A stretch of 64,000 nucleotides of DNA from Paraperibacillus marinus (lineage in GTDB: Bacteria; Bacillota; Bacilli; Bacillales; DSM-1321), in the NCBI RefSeq assembly GCF_046237605.1, contig NZ_CP143542.1, positions 992,001 to 1,056,000 on the forward strand, read 5' to 3'. The translations under genes were made by a program, and so were the position numbers. Positions 40,762 to 49,119 of this stretch are shown here, piece after piece (positions within the stretch are counted from its first letter, which is position 1; each line of letters begins with the position of its first letter). The notes below the pieces were generated by a model. The model saw only the letters and a list, made by a program, of their open reading frames with translations, was not told the DNA's origin and did not search any database.

Positions 40762-42165
40762 ATGCAAATGCACTGGCAGCAAATCCTGCCTGTAGATCGG
40801 TACGAGGTATGCTCGAGCGGCCTGATCCATTCTTATGACAGGAAAATTATCTCCCTGCTATATCAGCCTTTGATCGGACCGGTGGCAGCCAGTCTGTATT
40901 TCACTCTTCAGAGTGAATTGGAAGCAAACAGGCTTTGGTCTGAATCCTCCTCACACCATGCCCTGATGTCAACGATGGATATCAACCTGAAGGAAATCTA
41001 TTCAGCGCGTGTGAAATTGGAGGGGATAGGGCTTCTTAAAGTCTGGAAAAAGTCCGGGGAAGAAGAGAATTCATTCATATACGAGCTGATGCCTCCTTTG
41101 ACGCCTCAGGCCTTTTTTACAGATGGCATGCTGAATGTGTATCTTTACAAAAAGGTTGGGAAGCTTCAGTTTGCAAAGCTGAAGAAATCCTTCAGCGACC
41201 GGATCATCCCGCGTGCTGAATATGAAGATGCCACAAAATCATTTCAGGATATATTCATATCGGGACACAGTGAATCCTTGTACATCCCCGCCGAGTCGGC
41301 GGAAGACCTCAGCATCCCGCCCGGTCAGAATTTCATCGGCCGGCAGGAGGCCGAACAGATCAGCGGTTTTTCCGAAAGCTTTGACTTTGAACTTTTATTT
41401 GCCGGGCTGAAGGAATCCTTTGTTCCTAAGAAGGCATTCACTCCTAAAGTCCGGGAGATTATCGGGAGGCTGGCCTTTTTATACGGAATAGACTCTTTGA
41501 ATATGAAGAACCTGGTGCTTGATTCTGTAAATGAGCATGATGAGATAGACCTGGAGGAGCTGCGTAAGGGTGCCAGGGACTGGTATCAGCTTGAGTTCAG
41601 TGAACAGCTGCCGAGCCTCAGCACGCAGGTCCAGCCTCCTCAGCTTCATACTGTGCTGGAACCCAGGACGGATGAAGAAAAGCATATTGCCTACCTGGAG
41701 CAGGTATCACCCAGGCAGCGCCTGATAGATCTGTCAGGAGGCGCGGAGCCCTCCAAATCCGATCTGCAGATCATAGAAGATGTCCTCCTGAACCAGCGGC
41801 TGACCCCGGGAGTCGCCAATGTCCTGATTGATTATGTCATGATGAAGTCGGATATGAAGCTCTCTAGGGGATATGTAGAGAAAATCGCCGGGCACTGGGC
41901 CCGCAAGGATATTAAAACAGTCAAGGAAGCAATGGAGCTTGCGAAGAGTGAGCACCGCCAATATCAAGCCTGGGCAAATGATAAAAAAACGAGGAAACCT
42001 GGTGCGAAAAAAGCAATCCGGACCGAGATGGTCCCGGAATGGCTGAATGAGGATCAGCAGGATCCGCCTTCCGGCACTGCTTTGCCTGCTGCGGAAAGTG
42101 ACGACCTGGAGGAAAGAAAAAAACGGCTTGAAGAGAAGCTGAAGAAATACCAGAACCGGGGGTGA
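40762..42165 (+). CDS. dnaB: Replication initiation and membrane attachment protein DnaB
   Basis: Bacillus-type DnaB (not the helicase), which helps DnaI load the replicative helicase DnaC at the origin and at restart sites. 467 residues: winged-helix DnaD-like N-terminal domain (HWQQILPVDRYEV ... LYQPLIGPVAASLYFTL) and a C-terminal DnaB/DnaD YxxxIxxxW-type region around ARKDIKTVKEAMELAK, then a charged tail. ATG at 40762 gives MQMHWQQILPVD, aligning in length with the family; a TTG nine bases earlier overlaps the ribosome site. dnaI follows after 10 bases. Confidence 0.94.
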   Translation: MQMHWQQILPVDRYEVCSSGLIHSYDRKIISLLYQPLIGPVAASLYFTLQSELEANRLWSESSSHHALMSTMDINLKEIYSARVKLEGIGLLKVWKKSGEEENSFIYELMPPLTPQAFFTDGMLNVYLYKKVGKLQFAKLKKSFSDRIIPRAEYEDATKSFQDIFISGHSESLYIPAESAEDLSIPPGQNFIGRQEAEQISGFSESFDFELLFAGLKESFVPKKAFTPKVREIIGRLAFLYGIDSLNMKNLVLDSVNEHDEIDLEELRKGARDWYQLEFSEQLPSLSTQVQPPQLHTVLEPRTDEEKHIAYLEQVSPRQRLIDLSGGAEPSKSDLQIIEDVLLNQRLTPGVANVLIDYVMMKSDMKLSRGYVEKIAGHWARKDIKTVKEAMELAKSEHRQYQAWANDKKTRKPGAKKAIRTEMVPEWLNEDQQDPPSGTALPAAESDDLEERKKRLEEKLKKYQNRG

Positions 42166-42175
42166 ATGAAGGAAT

Positions 42176-43111
42176 ATGGAACGAATTAATGACACGCTGA
42201 ATAAACTTGCAAACCGCGGTCAGTTCAAGGAAAGATATGCAGCCCTCTCGAGGGAGACGCTGAAGGATCCCGATATCCGGCATTTCCTGAATGAAAACAG
42301 CTCGCTTATAACGGAAGAGATTATTGAAAGAAGCCTTGGGAAGTTATATGAATTCAGCACTCAAAGCAAGGAGTGCAATAAATGCCCATCTCTTGAAGGC
42401 TGCATCAATATTGTGCCAAAGCACCATCCGCGCCTTGTGCTGAGAAAGGGATATATTGACGTGAGTTATGATCAATGTCCGCGCAAAGAGCTGTTTGATG
42501 AAAAAATGAAGCATGAAAAGCTGATTCAAAGCCTGTATGTCCCGAAGGAAATATTATCTGCCTCTATAGCGGATTATGATTATAATACAAGGGAGCGGCT
42601 GGCTGCGCTGGAAAAGGCGCATGAGTTTGTCGAAAATTACACCCCTGGCACCAAGTTGAAAGGCCTTTATCTCCATGGGAAATTTGGAGTGGGCAAGACC
42701 TATCTTCTCGGCGCCATCGCCAATGAATTGGCCAGGAAGAGAATTTCTTCCCTGCTTATTTATGTCCCGGACTTCATGAGGGAAATTAAGAACTCGATTT
42801 CCGATAATACGCTTTCTGAAAAGCTGGATATGGTTAAGAAGGCTCCTGTTTTGATGCTTGATGATATGGGGGCCGAAACGATGAGCAGCTGGGGAAGGGA
42901 TGAGGTCCTGGGACCGGTCCTTCAGTTCCGGATGCTTGAGGACCTGCCGACCTTCTTCACCTCCAACTTCGACCTGAATCAGCTGAAAAACCATTTGACG
43001 GTTTCACAGCGGGGAGAGATCGAAGAAGTGAAGGCTGCCCGGATTATGGAGCGCATCCGATATTTAGCCGAACCTGTCCTCCTTGACGGAGCGAATCGGA
43101 GAGGATCCTGA
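42176..43111 (+). CDS. dnaI: Primosomal protein DnaI (helicase loader)
   Basis: AAA+ ATPase that loads the DnaC helicase. 311 residues: N-terminal helicase-binding domain with a zinc-binding set CNKCPSLEGC and HH downstream (about 62-85), then an AAA+ domain with Walker A LHGKFGVGKTYLLGA (about 165-180), Walker B VLMLDDMGAE (about 225-234) and a sensor-1 TSNFDL. ATG with AAGGAAT upstream. Operon with dnaB, as in other bacilli; a GC-rich terminator follows. Confidence 0.95.
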   Translation: MERINDTLNKLANRGQFKERYAALSRETLKDPDIRHFLNENSSLITEEIIERSLGKLYEFSTQSKECNKCPSLEGCINIVPKHHPRLVLRKGYIDVSYDQCPRKELFDEKMKHEKLIQSLYVPKEILSASIADYDYNTRERLAALEKAHEFVENYTPGTKLKGLYLHGKFGVGKTYLLGAIANELARKRISSLLIYVPDFMREIKNSISDNTLSEKLDMVKKAPVLMLDDMGAETMSSWGRDEVLGPVLQFRMLEDLPTFFTSNFDLNQLKNHLTVSQRGEIEEVKAARIMERIRYLAEPVLLDGANRRGS

Positions 43112-43132
43112 TCTTATCTTTATTCCAAAACC

Positions 43133-43166
43133 AGCCCGGGGAGATGTTTTTCCCCGGGCTTTGCTG
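43133..43166 (+). terminator. Terminator of dnaB-dnaI
   Basis: AGCCCGGGG / CCCCGGGCT stem; tail TTGCTGTG is short. Confidence 0.7.
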
Positions 43167-43200
43167 TGCCGTTATCCTCAGTCTGCTGTTCCATTCCAGA

Positions 43201-43346
43201 ATCGGAACGGCGAGTAAAGGAGCCAGTTTGGATAGTAAAGTCATGAGTTCGGATAGTAAAACCTCCTATTCGGATTGTAAATTTTAATTTCGGATAGTAA
43301 AGTGAGAGGTTCGGATAGTAAAGGTGTCAGTTTGGCGAGTAAGGGG
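43201..43346 (+). repeat. Degenerate tandem repeat, about 21-base period
   Basis: Seven copies of a core GTTCGGATAGTAAAG (minus strand CTTTACTATCCGAAC) start near 43205, 43226, 43247, 43269, 43288, 43309 and 43330. Core variants are GGATAGTAAA, GGATTGTAAA and GGCGAGTAA; the six to eight bases between cores vary freely. No coding potential: the core carries stop codons in one frame and the spacing is uneven. The rest of 43347-43511 shows nothing recognised except two GTGCTGA-containing stretches. Confidence 0.75.
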
Positions 43347-43511
43347 CATTAAACGAAGTGCTGAGCTTTCTCGTAATGTGAAAAGTAAGTGCTGAAGCAA
43401 AAAACATCAAAAAAACGAACTGAAACGGACAGAAACCATGTGAAAAACTCAAATTTATCACCGTAACCATTCTGTACCATCCGGGAAGCTTTTATCAAAA
43501 ATAAAACCATT

Positions 43512-43554
43512 TAAAAGAGGGTATCCCAAACGTTTGGAATACTCTCTTTTTCTT
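43512..43554 (+). terminator. Orphan terminator upstream of ytxC
   Basis: AAAGAGGGTATCCCAAA pairs with TTTGGAATACTCTCTTT (two mismatches), with T-run TTTTTCTTT. It is about 350 bases downstream of the dnaI terminator, so it may end an unannotated transcript or back up dnaI. Confidence 0.75.
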
Positions 43555-43636
43555 TCCCTGGATTTCAAAAGGCTTCTAAACCCCCGGCTTATCCCATATA
43601 CATATTCACAGGAAGCGGTGTCAGGGGGGATATCAT

Positions 43637-44494
43637 TTGGTGTTCATTTATTTCGATGAAGAATGCGATGCACGTAAGGTACTTGAAATCATAGCTGACG
43701 GGCACTTTGGGAGCGGAGTGCAGGAATTAATACATGTTAAGCCTGGTTCAGGTTTGGCCATAGCTGTAAAGGATGAGACAATCAGCCTGCTGATCGAGGC
43801 ATTGAGTGCAGCCATCCATACCTTTATCATCTCCTCAAAGATCTACGCATGGATGGAGAACATTATAAAGGCAAAATTTTTTTATGTGGAACAGGAAGAA
43901 ATTGATCAGATCGTGGAAATTGCCGGGGGAATCATCGAAAACCGGAGGGAGAAAGAGCTGTTCAATGTGGTGGATCAGCGGACATTGGCAGAAAATCTGC
44001 TGGCGATGCTCCTCAGTGAAGTATCCTTCTCATTCGACTCGTTTGCCAGGTTCAGGCTGAAAGGCATCACTGAATCTCTTATGCCGTTCATTGAGCAGGC
44101 CATCGATGAGTATAAGATGGAACAGGATTATCAGGATTTTATTCAGACATTAAGGGATTTCATGCTGTCACAGCCCGGGAAAACAAAAGCACTTCACCTC
44201 CTTCATGACGAAGCACTCCACTTTTATAATGAGTCGTTTATGAAGCTTGAAAACGGTGAGCTTTCAAGGCTGGTGGACAGGAGACTGCTCGCCGAAAATC
44301 CGGTTTATATAGATTCTAAAACGATTGCGCCCCTAATATCCATTGCCCCCCAGAAGCTGGTTGTATATACGGACAAAATGGAAGACGGCTTGATTCAGAC
44401 CATTCTAAGAATCTTTGAGGAAAGATCCACCCTGAAAACAAGGGACTCATTCGCAAAGGAACGGCAGCTTTTTTTTGAGCAGCCGGCCCAGTAA
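43637..44494 (+). CDS. ytxC: YtxC-like sporulation protein
   Basis: 285-residue soluble protein starting MVFIYFDEECDARKVLEII. It has a helical, acidic middle with KAKFFYVEQEEIDQIVEIAGGIIENRR (given in part: FFYVEQEEIDQIVEIAG) and a C-terminal alpha/beta part with LISIAPQKLVVYTDK. Length, content and position between dnaI and thrS match YtxC of B. subtilis, reported in the sporulation literature as a poorly characterised protein. TTG start six bases after AGGGGGGA. No catalytic motif is evident. Confidence 0.85.
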   Translation: MVFIYFDEECDARKVLEIIADGHFGSGVQELIHVKPGSGLAIAVKDETISLLIEALSAAIHTFIISSKIYAWMENIIKAKFFYVEQEEIDQIVEIAGGIIENRREKELFNVVDQRTLAENLLAMLLSEVSFSFDSFARFRLKGITESLMPFIEQAIDEYKMEQDYQDFIQTLRDFMLSQPGKTKALHLLHDEALHFYNESFMKLENGELSRLVDRRLLAENPVYIDSKTIAPLISIAPQKLVVYTDKMEDGLIQTILRIFEERSTLKTRDSFAKERQLFFEQPAQ

Positions 44495-44524
44495 TAGGAG
44501 CCAAATAAATATAATCGGCAGGTC

Positions 44525-44553
44525 TTGCATTTCCATGTATAACAAACTATAAT
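44525..44553 (+). promoter_or_regulatory. thrS promoter
   Basis: TTGCAT (44525-44530), 17 bases, TATAAT (44548-44553). Confidence 0.75.
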
Positions 44554-44574
44554 ATGCTACATACTATTAGTTAT

Positions 44575-44850
44575 ATTTGTAAAAAGTAATGATAAGGATA
44601 AGGGTATCCTCACAACGTTTTCTAGAGAGGGAAGACTAGCGCTGAAATCTTCCTATTACGGGCAGGATGCTTACCACCTTTGAACTTCAGCCGTGAAAAA
44701 GAGTAATGGCTGACGGAGGAACCGCCGTTAAAAGGTTTCTGAGTGTCATTTTCCATCGGGGAAATGAAACGAGGGTGGAACCGCGGGTTTATACTTAACT
44801 GTTAATAAAGCTCGTCCCTGTATGCATATACAGGGGCGGGCTTTTTTTGA
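44575..44850 (+). ncRNA. T-box riboswitch of thrS
   Basis: Contains the T-box core GAGGGTGGAACCGCGGG (44771-44787), which pairs with the NCCA end of uncharged tRNA, then a terminator AAGCTCG...CCCTGTAT / ATACAGGG...CGGGCTT with seven T (44808-44849). Stem I lies at about 44583-44700; ACC at 44673-44675 is the likely Thr specifier. Uncharged tRNA-Thr should switch on thrS. Confidence 0.93.
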
Positions 44851-44916
44851 TTCACCAAAAATGGACCAGAAAGGCGCAGGGAGAATAGCGCCATACAAAG
44901 AACAGGAGTGGAAAAA

Positions 44917-46848
44917 ATGTCTGAAATGATTAAGCTGACCTTTCCGGATGGAGCGGTAAAGGAATTCCCAAAGGGTACAACAACCGAAGAAATAGCCTTT
45001 TCAATCAGCCCCGGACTTAAGAAGAAAGCGCTGGCCGGTAAGGTAAGCGGCACTCTTTATGATTTGAAGAGACCGATAGAATCGGATGGGTCAATTGAAA
45101 TAGTGACACCTGACAGTGAGGATGCACTGGAAATCATGCGGCACAGCACGGCCCACCTTATGGCACAGGCTGTCAAAAGGCTGTATAAGAACGTCAAGCT
45201 TGGCGTCGGTCCGGTCATTGAAGGCGGCTTTTACTATGATATAGATTCTGAGGATTCGCTTACGCCTGAAGACCTGCCGCTGATTGAGAAAGAAATGAAA
45301 AAAATCATCAATGAAAATCTGGAAATCATCCGTGAAGAAGTCAGCCGTGATGAAGCGGTGCAAATGTTTAAGGACATCCCGGATGAATACAAGCTGGAAT
45401 TGATTCAGGCGATTCCCGAGACAGAAACCGTGACCATCTACAGGCAGGGTGAATTCTTTGACCTTTGCCGCGGAGTCCATGTTCCTTCAACAGGGAAAAT
45501 AAAGGAGTTCAAGCTGCTGAGCATTGCCGGTGCCTACTGGAGGGGCAACAGCGATAATAAAATGCTGCAGCGCATCTATGGAACAGCCTTCTTCAAAAAA
45601 GAAGATCTGGCTGAGCATTTGAGGCTGCTTGAGGAAGCAAAAGAGCGCGACCATCGGAAACTGGGGAAAGAGTTAAGCCTTTTCACCAACTCCCAAAAAG
45701 TAGGACAGGGGCTTCCGCTCTGGCTGCCGAAGGGTGCGACCATCAGACGCATCATTGAACGCTATATTGTGGACAAAGAGGTGCGCCTCGGCTATGACCA
45801 TGTGTATACGCCGATCATGGGAAGCGTCGATCTTTACAAGACTTCCGGCCACTGGGATCATTACCGCGAAGACATGTTCCCGGTCATGGACATGGATAAC
45901 GAGCAGCTTGTGCTCCGGCCGATGAACTGCCCGCATCATATGATGGTCTATAAAAATGCCATCCACAGTTATCGTGAGCTTCCAATCCGTATAGCAGAAC
46001 TTGGCACCATGCACCGCTATGAAATGTCAGGAGCACTGTCAGGCCTGCAGCGTGTAAGGGGAATGACTCTTAATGATGCTCATATCTTTGTACGTCCGGA
46101 TCAAATCAAGGAAGAGTTCAAGCGCGTGGTAAACCTGGTGCTTGCTGTTTATAAAGACTTTGATCTTAATGATTATTCATTCCGCCTTTCCTACCGGGAT
46201 CCACAGGATACGGAGAAATACTTTGATGATGATGAAATGTGGAACAAGGCTCAGGCGATGCTGAAGGAAGCCATGGATGAAATGGGGCTCGATTATTTCG
46301 AAGCAGAAGGCGAAGCTGCCTTCTACGGTCCGAAGCTCGATGTCCAGGTCCGGACAGCGCTTGGAAAAGACGAAACACTTTCCACCGTGCAGCTAGATTT
46401 CCTTCTTCCTGAACGCTTCGACCTGACGTATGTAGGCGAAGATGGCAGACAGCACCGGCCGGTCGTCATTCACCGCGGTGTCGTTTCAACGATGGAGCGC
46501 TTTGTCGCCTTCCTGATCGAGGAGTACAAGGGTGCATTCCCGACATGGCTTTCTCCTGTACAGGTACAGGTGATCCCGGTTTCGCCGGAGGTCCATCTGG
46601 ATTACGCGAAAGAGGTACAGGAAAAGCTGCAGGCGGAAGGACTCCGGGTGGAGCTGGATCACCGTGAAGAGAAAATCGGCTATAAAATCCGTGAAGCACA
46701 AATGCAGAAGATTCCTTATATGCTGGTAGTAGGAGATAACGAGATCAGCGAGGGCGCAGTGAATGTGCGGAAATATGGCGAGCAGAAATCAGAGACTGTG
46801 AGCTTTGAATCATTCAAGGATATGATCCTGGGTGAAGTAAGAAAATAA
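44917..46848 (+). CDS. thrS: Threonyl-tRNA synthetase, full length
   Basis: Charges tRNA-Thr and proofreads mischarged Ser-tRNA-Thr. 643 residues. Domains: TGS (1-~62, IKLTFPDGAVKEFPKGTT), editing domain (about 63-243) with intact HSTAH (His 76, His 80) and CRGVH (Cys 184, His 188), class II catalytic core (about 244-540) with zinc ligands Cys 338, His 389 and His 519 and motif 2/3 residues, and anticodon-binding domain to the end. ATG at 44917 follows AGGAGTG; another in-frame ATG lies nine bases upstream. No terminator of its own is visible after the stop: the next element is a T-box. Confidence 0.97.
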   Translation: MSEMIKLTFPDGAVKEFPKGTTTEEIAFSISPGLKKKALAGKVSGTLYDLKRPIESDGSIEIVTPDSEDALEIMRHSTAHLMAQAVKRLYKNVKLGVGPVIEGGFYYDIDSEDSLTPEDLPLIEKEMKKIINENLEIIREEVSRDEAVQMFKDIPDEYKLELIQAIPETETVTIYRQGEFFDLCRGVHVPSTGKIKEFKLLSIAGAYWRGNSDNKMLQRIYGTAFFKKEDLAEHLRLLEEAKERDHRKLGKELSLFTNSQKVGQGLPLWLPKGATIRRIIERYIVDKEVRLGYDHVYTPIMGSVDLYKTSGHWDHYREDMFPVMDMDNEQLVLRPMNCPHHMMVYKNAIHSYRELPIRIAELGTMHRYEMSGALSGLQRVRGMTLNDAHIFVRPDQIKEEFKRVVNLVLAVYKDFDLNDYSFRLSYRDPQDTEKYFDDDEMWNKAQAMLKEAMDEMGLDYFEAEGEAAFYGPKLDVQVRTALGKDETLSTVQLDFLLPERFDLTYVGEDGRQHRPVVIHRGVVSTMERFVAFLIEEYKGAFPTWLSPVQVQVIPVSPEVHLDYAKEVQEKLQAEGLRVELDHREEKIGYKIREAQMQKIPYMLVVGDNEISEGAVNVRKYGEQKSETVSFESFKDMILGEVRK

Positions 46849-46860
46849 ATAAAAGGCTTT

Positions 46861-47098
46861 GACGAGGACAACAATCAACCGTGATCCTTCTTTCCAGAGA
46901 AAAGGGTGCTTGCTGGGAGCCCTTAAGAAGAACGGCTGATTTACCGCCTGCCGAGCCATTATGGGGAAATCCTAGTATCCATAATCGGGTAAGACCGTTA
47001 TTTTTTTATGAAGCATGGAGGGTGTCCCCTTCATGGAATCAGGGTGGAACCACGGCGCATATCGTCCCTAATCACGGGATGATGTGCGCTTTTTTTGT
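46861..47098 (+). ncRNA. T-box riboswitch, first of a tandem pair
   Basis: T-box core AGGGTGGAACCACGGCG at 47041-47057; terminator GGCGCA...CGTCCC / GGGATG...TGCGC with seven T at 47054-47097. Upstream, an AG-rich bulge region and apical hairpin (AAGGG ... CCCTT, about 46896-46920) mark stem I; ACC near 46941 (TTTACCGCC) is a plausible Thr specifier. It starts about a dozen bases after thrS ends. Confidence 0.9.
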
Positions 47099-47139
47099 AC
47101 CCTTTTTCAGGCGGGCTGAAGCTCCCGCAAGCCGCCAAT

Positions 47140-47467
47140 TTTCTGGCACAATCAAATATATATGCGATGACAGGGATATGCAGGATATAAGGCTCTTTTA
47201 CAGAGAAAAAGGCCCCGGCTGAAAGCCTTTAAAGCAGTCTGTATCCTGTACCCCCCTTGAGCAATTACAGGGAACCCAAGTATCTGTAATCGGTTAATCC
47301 GTTATCTTTCATGAGGAGCAGCTGTCCAAAGACCAAATGACTTCCCCTATAAGCATGCAGTGCCGGGGAGGAGGCTTAAGGTCATGGCAGCAGCTTGAAA
47401 TCAGGGTGGAACCACGGCGTACATCGTCCCTATTTACAGGGAAGGTGTACGCCGTTTTTTTATATTT
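47140..47467 (+). ncRNA. T-box riboswitch, second of a tandem pair
   Basis: T-box core AGGGTGGAACCACGGCG at 47403-47419, identical to the preceding one; terminator GGCGTAC...CCCT / AGGG...GTACGCC with seven T at 47416-47462. Stem I has AGAGAAAAAGGC and a GCCTTT apical partner; ACC near 47250 (TGTACCCCC) may be the specifier. Together with the first unit it would demand two successive antitermination events before the downstream ThrRS gene. Confidence 0.9.
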
Positions 47468-47487
47468 TAAATCTAGGAGGAGAAGGA

Positions 47488-48693
47488 ATGAAACAAGCAG
47501 GTGAAATGGAGTTAAGGAATCACAGGAAACTGGGACAGGAGCTTGGACTGTTTACATCAATGGAGGAAGCGCCCGGGATGCCATTCTTCTTGCCAAAAGG
47601 CATGACGCTCAGAAATGAACTTGAAGCTTTTTGGAAAACAAAGCACCGTCTTGCCGGCTATCAGGAAATCAAGACTCCCATCATGATGAAGCAGGAGCTT
47701 TGGGAGAAGTCGGGACACTGGGAACATTATCATGAAAATATGTATTTCTCGGATGTGGATGACAGGCGCTATGCCATTAAGCCGATGAGCTGTCCCGGCG
47801 CCGTCCTGATCTATAACAGCAGACTCAGGAGCTACCGGGAGCTGCCGATCCGCTTTGCCGAGCTCGGGCTCGTGCACCGCCACGAACTGTCCGGCTCGCT
47901 GAATGGACTGCTCAGGGTCAGGTCCTTCACACAGGATGATGCCCATCTGTTTGTACGGGAAGATCAAATCGAAGCTGAAATCAGCGCCATACTCGATTTG
48001 ATTCATGAGTTTTATGAAAAGTTTGGCTTCCAGTATGAAATCGAGCTTTCCACACGTCCGGAGGTGTTTATGGGAGAAGTTCAAATGTGGGATAAAGCGG
48101 AAGCATCCCTGGAGTCAGTCCTGAAGTCAAAGGGACTTCTATACAAGGTCAATGAAGGGGATGGGGCCTTCTACGGCCCCAAGATTGATTTTCATATCCT
48201 GGATTCACTCGGCAGAAGCTGGCAGTGCGGGACAGTTCAGCTCGACTTCCAGATGCCGCAGAAATTCGGATGCACATATATCGGGGAAGACGGAAAGGCG
48301 CATGTGCCTGTCATGATCCACCGGGCTATCTATGGATCAATAGAACGCTTTATGGCCATTCTTATCGAACATTTTGAAGGCGGATTCCCATTGTGGCTTG
48401 CACCAGTTCAGGCAGGGATCATCCCGATAGCAGAGGTGCATATGGATTTTGCGTTAAGAGTCAGGGAGGAACTCGAAGCGGCGGGCATACGCACGGAAAT
48501 CGACCCCCGCCCGGAAAAAATCGGCTTAAAGATCCGGGAGGCAGAGATGCAGAAGATTCCCTATATGATCGTCATTGGAGACAGGGAGATGCAAAGCGGC
48601 ATCTTGTCTGTGAGAGGGCGAAAGGCCAAAAAGCAGGACGCATTGGACATCGGCCAGATTCTCGAAAAGTTTGCTTCAGAGATGGAGGATTGA
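47488..48693 (+). CDS. Short threonyl-tRNA synthetase lacking TGS and editing domains
   Basis: 401 residues that align with the catalytic and anticodon-binding parts of the neighbouring 643-residue ThrRS (LRNHRKLGQELGLFT matches its residues from about 246). All three zinc/threonine ligands are kept: Cys 102 (MSCPG), His 153 (DDAHLF) and His 278 (MIHRA); motif 2 (VHRHELSGSLNGLLRVRSF) and motif 3 (YGSIERFMAILIEHFEGG) are intact, as is the C-terminal DPRPEKIGLKIREAEMQKIPY segment. No HxxxH or CxxxH editing residues. AGGAGG precedes ATG 47488. It is not a broken thrS copy: many scattered differences (for example SWQCGTVQLDFQMPQ versus LSTVQLDFLLPE) show old divergence. Should be active but unable to edit Ser-tRNA-Thr. 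Confidence 0.93.
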   Translation: MKQAGEMELRNHRKLGQELGLFTSMEEAPGMPFFLPKGMTLRNELEAFWKTKHRLAGYQEIKTPIMMKQELWEKSGHWEHYHENMYFSDVDDRRYAIKPMSCPGAVLIYNSRLRSYRELPIRFAELGLVHRHELSGSLNGLLRVRSFTQDDAHLFVREDQIEAEISAILDLIHEFYEKFGFQYEIELSTRPEVFMGEVQMWDKAEASLESVLKSKGLLYKVNEGDGAFYGPKIDFHILDSLGRSWQCGTVQLDFQMPQKFGCTYIGEDGKAHVPVMIHRAIYGSIERFMAILIEHFEGGFPLWLAPVQAGIIPIAEVHMDFALRVREELEAAGIRTEIDPRPEKIGLKIREAEMQKIPYMIVIGDREMQSGILSVRGRKAKKQDALDIGQILEKFASEMED

Positions 48694-48747
48694 AGATCCG
48701 GCGCCGACAGCCACAGTGAATGAAATTACAATTTTTTAAAATACCGC

Positions 48748-48776
48748 TTGCAAGTAAGAGGTAAGTTTGATATGAT
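48748..48776 (+). promoter_or_regulatory. Candidate distal promoter of infC
   Basis: TTGCAA (48748-48753), 17 bases, TATGAT (48771-48776). Confidence 0.5.
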
Positions 48777-48805
48777 TACTTCTGTTGTGAAAAATAATTA
48801 AGTGG

Positions 48806-48835
48806 TTGACACCTAGCCGTTTTCCATGATATATT
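48806..48835 (+). promoter_or_regulatory. infC promoter
   Basis: Perfect TTGACA (48806-48811), 18 bases, TATATT (48830-48835). Confidence 0.75.
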
Positions 48836-48844
48836 TTCTAAGGT

Positions 48845-48992
48845 GAATTGAATACGTGTTTGAGAAAAAGAAGAGGCACCCGCTTCTCACCTGGTCTGAC
48901 GCATACGCTGTTAGCAGGTTCATGATGATTAACTGACTTTGTCTATTTAGTCTATCAGTGTGGGTGTATCTTGCATCCACACTTTTTTATTT
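48845..48992 (+). ncRNA. L20-type leader with attenuator before infC
   Basis: The leader ends in a terminator AGTGTGG / CCACACT (48957-48982) followed by six T, about 130 bases before the infC start. In B. subtilis the infC-rpmI-rplT leader binds ribosomal protein L20 and terminates early when L20 is in excess. Position and architecture fit; the L20-binding helix (GAAGAGGCACCC...CACCTGG...) is not proven by eye. Confidence 0.75.
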
Positions 48993-49119
48993 GCTTACTT
49001 AGATGCAATTGCTGATCATGGTGAATGTAAAAGCGTTTGTTTGAAGCAGACAGTCCAAACAAGCTTTAATTTTACTCAAAACGCTTCGTTCGCCGAAAAA
49101 ACCTTGGAGGTGGCTAATT

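Noticed and set aside
43201..43346. CRISPR array
   Set aside because: Repeats are too short (about 13 conserved bases), degenerate, with 6-8 base spacers and no cas genes.
46881..47222. 113-codon frame after thrS
   Set aside because: It runs through two T-box regions, including a core and terminator, and has no ribosome site.
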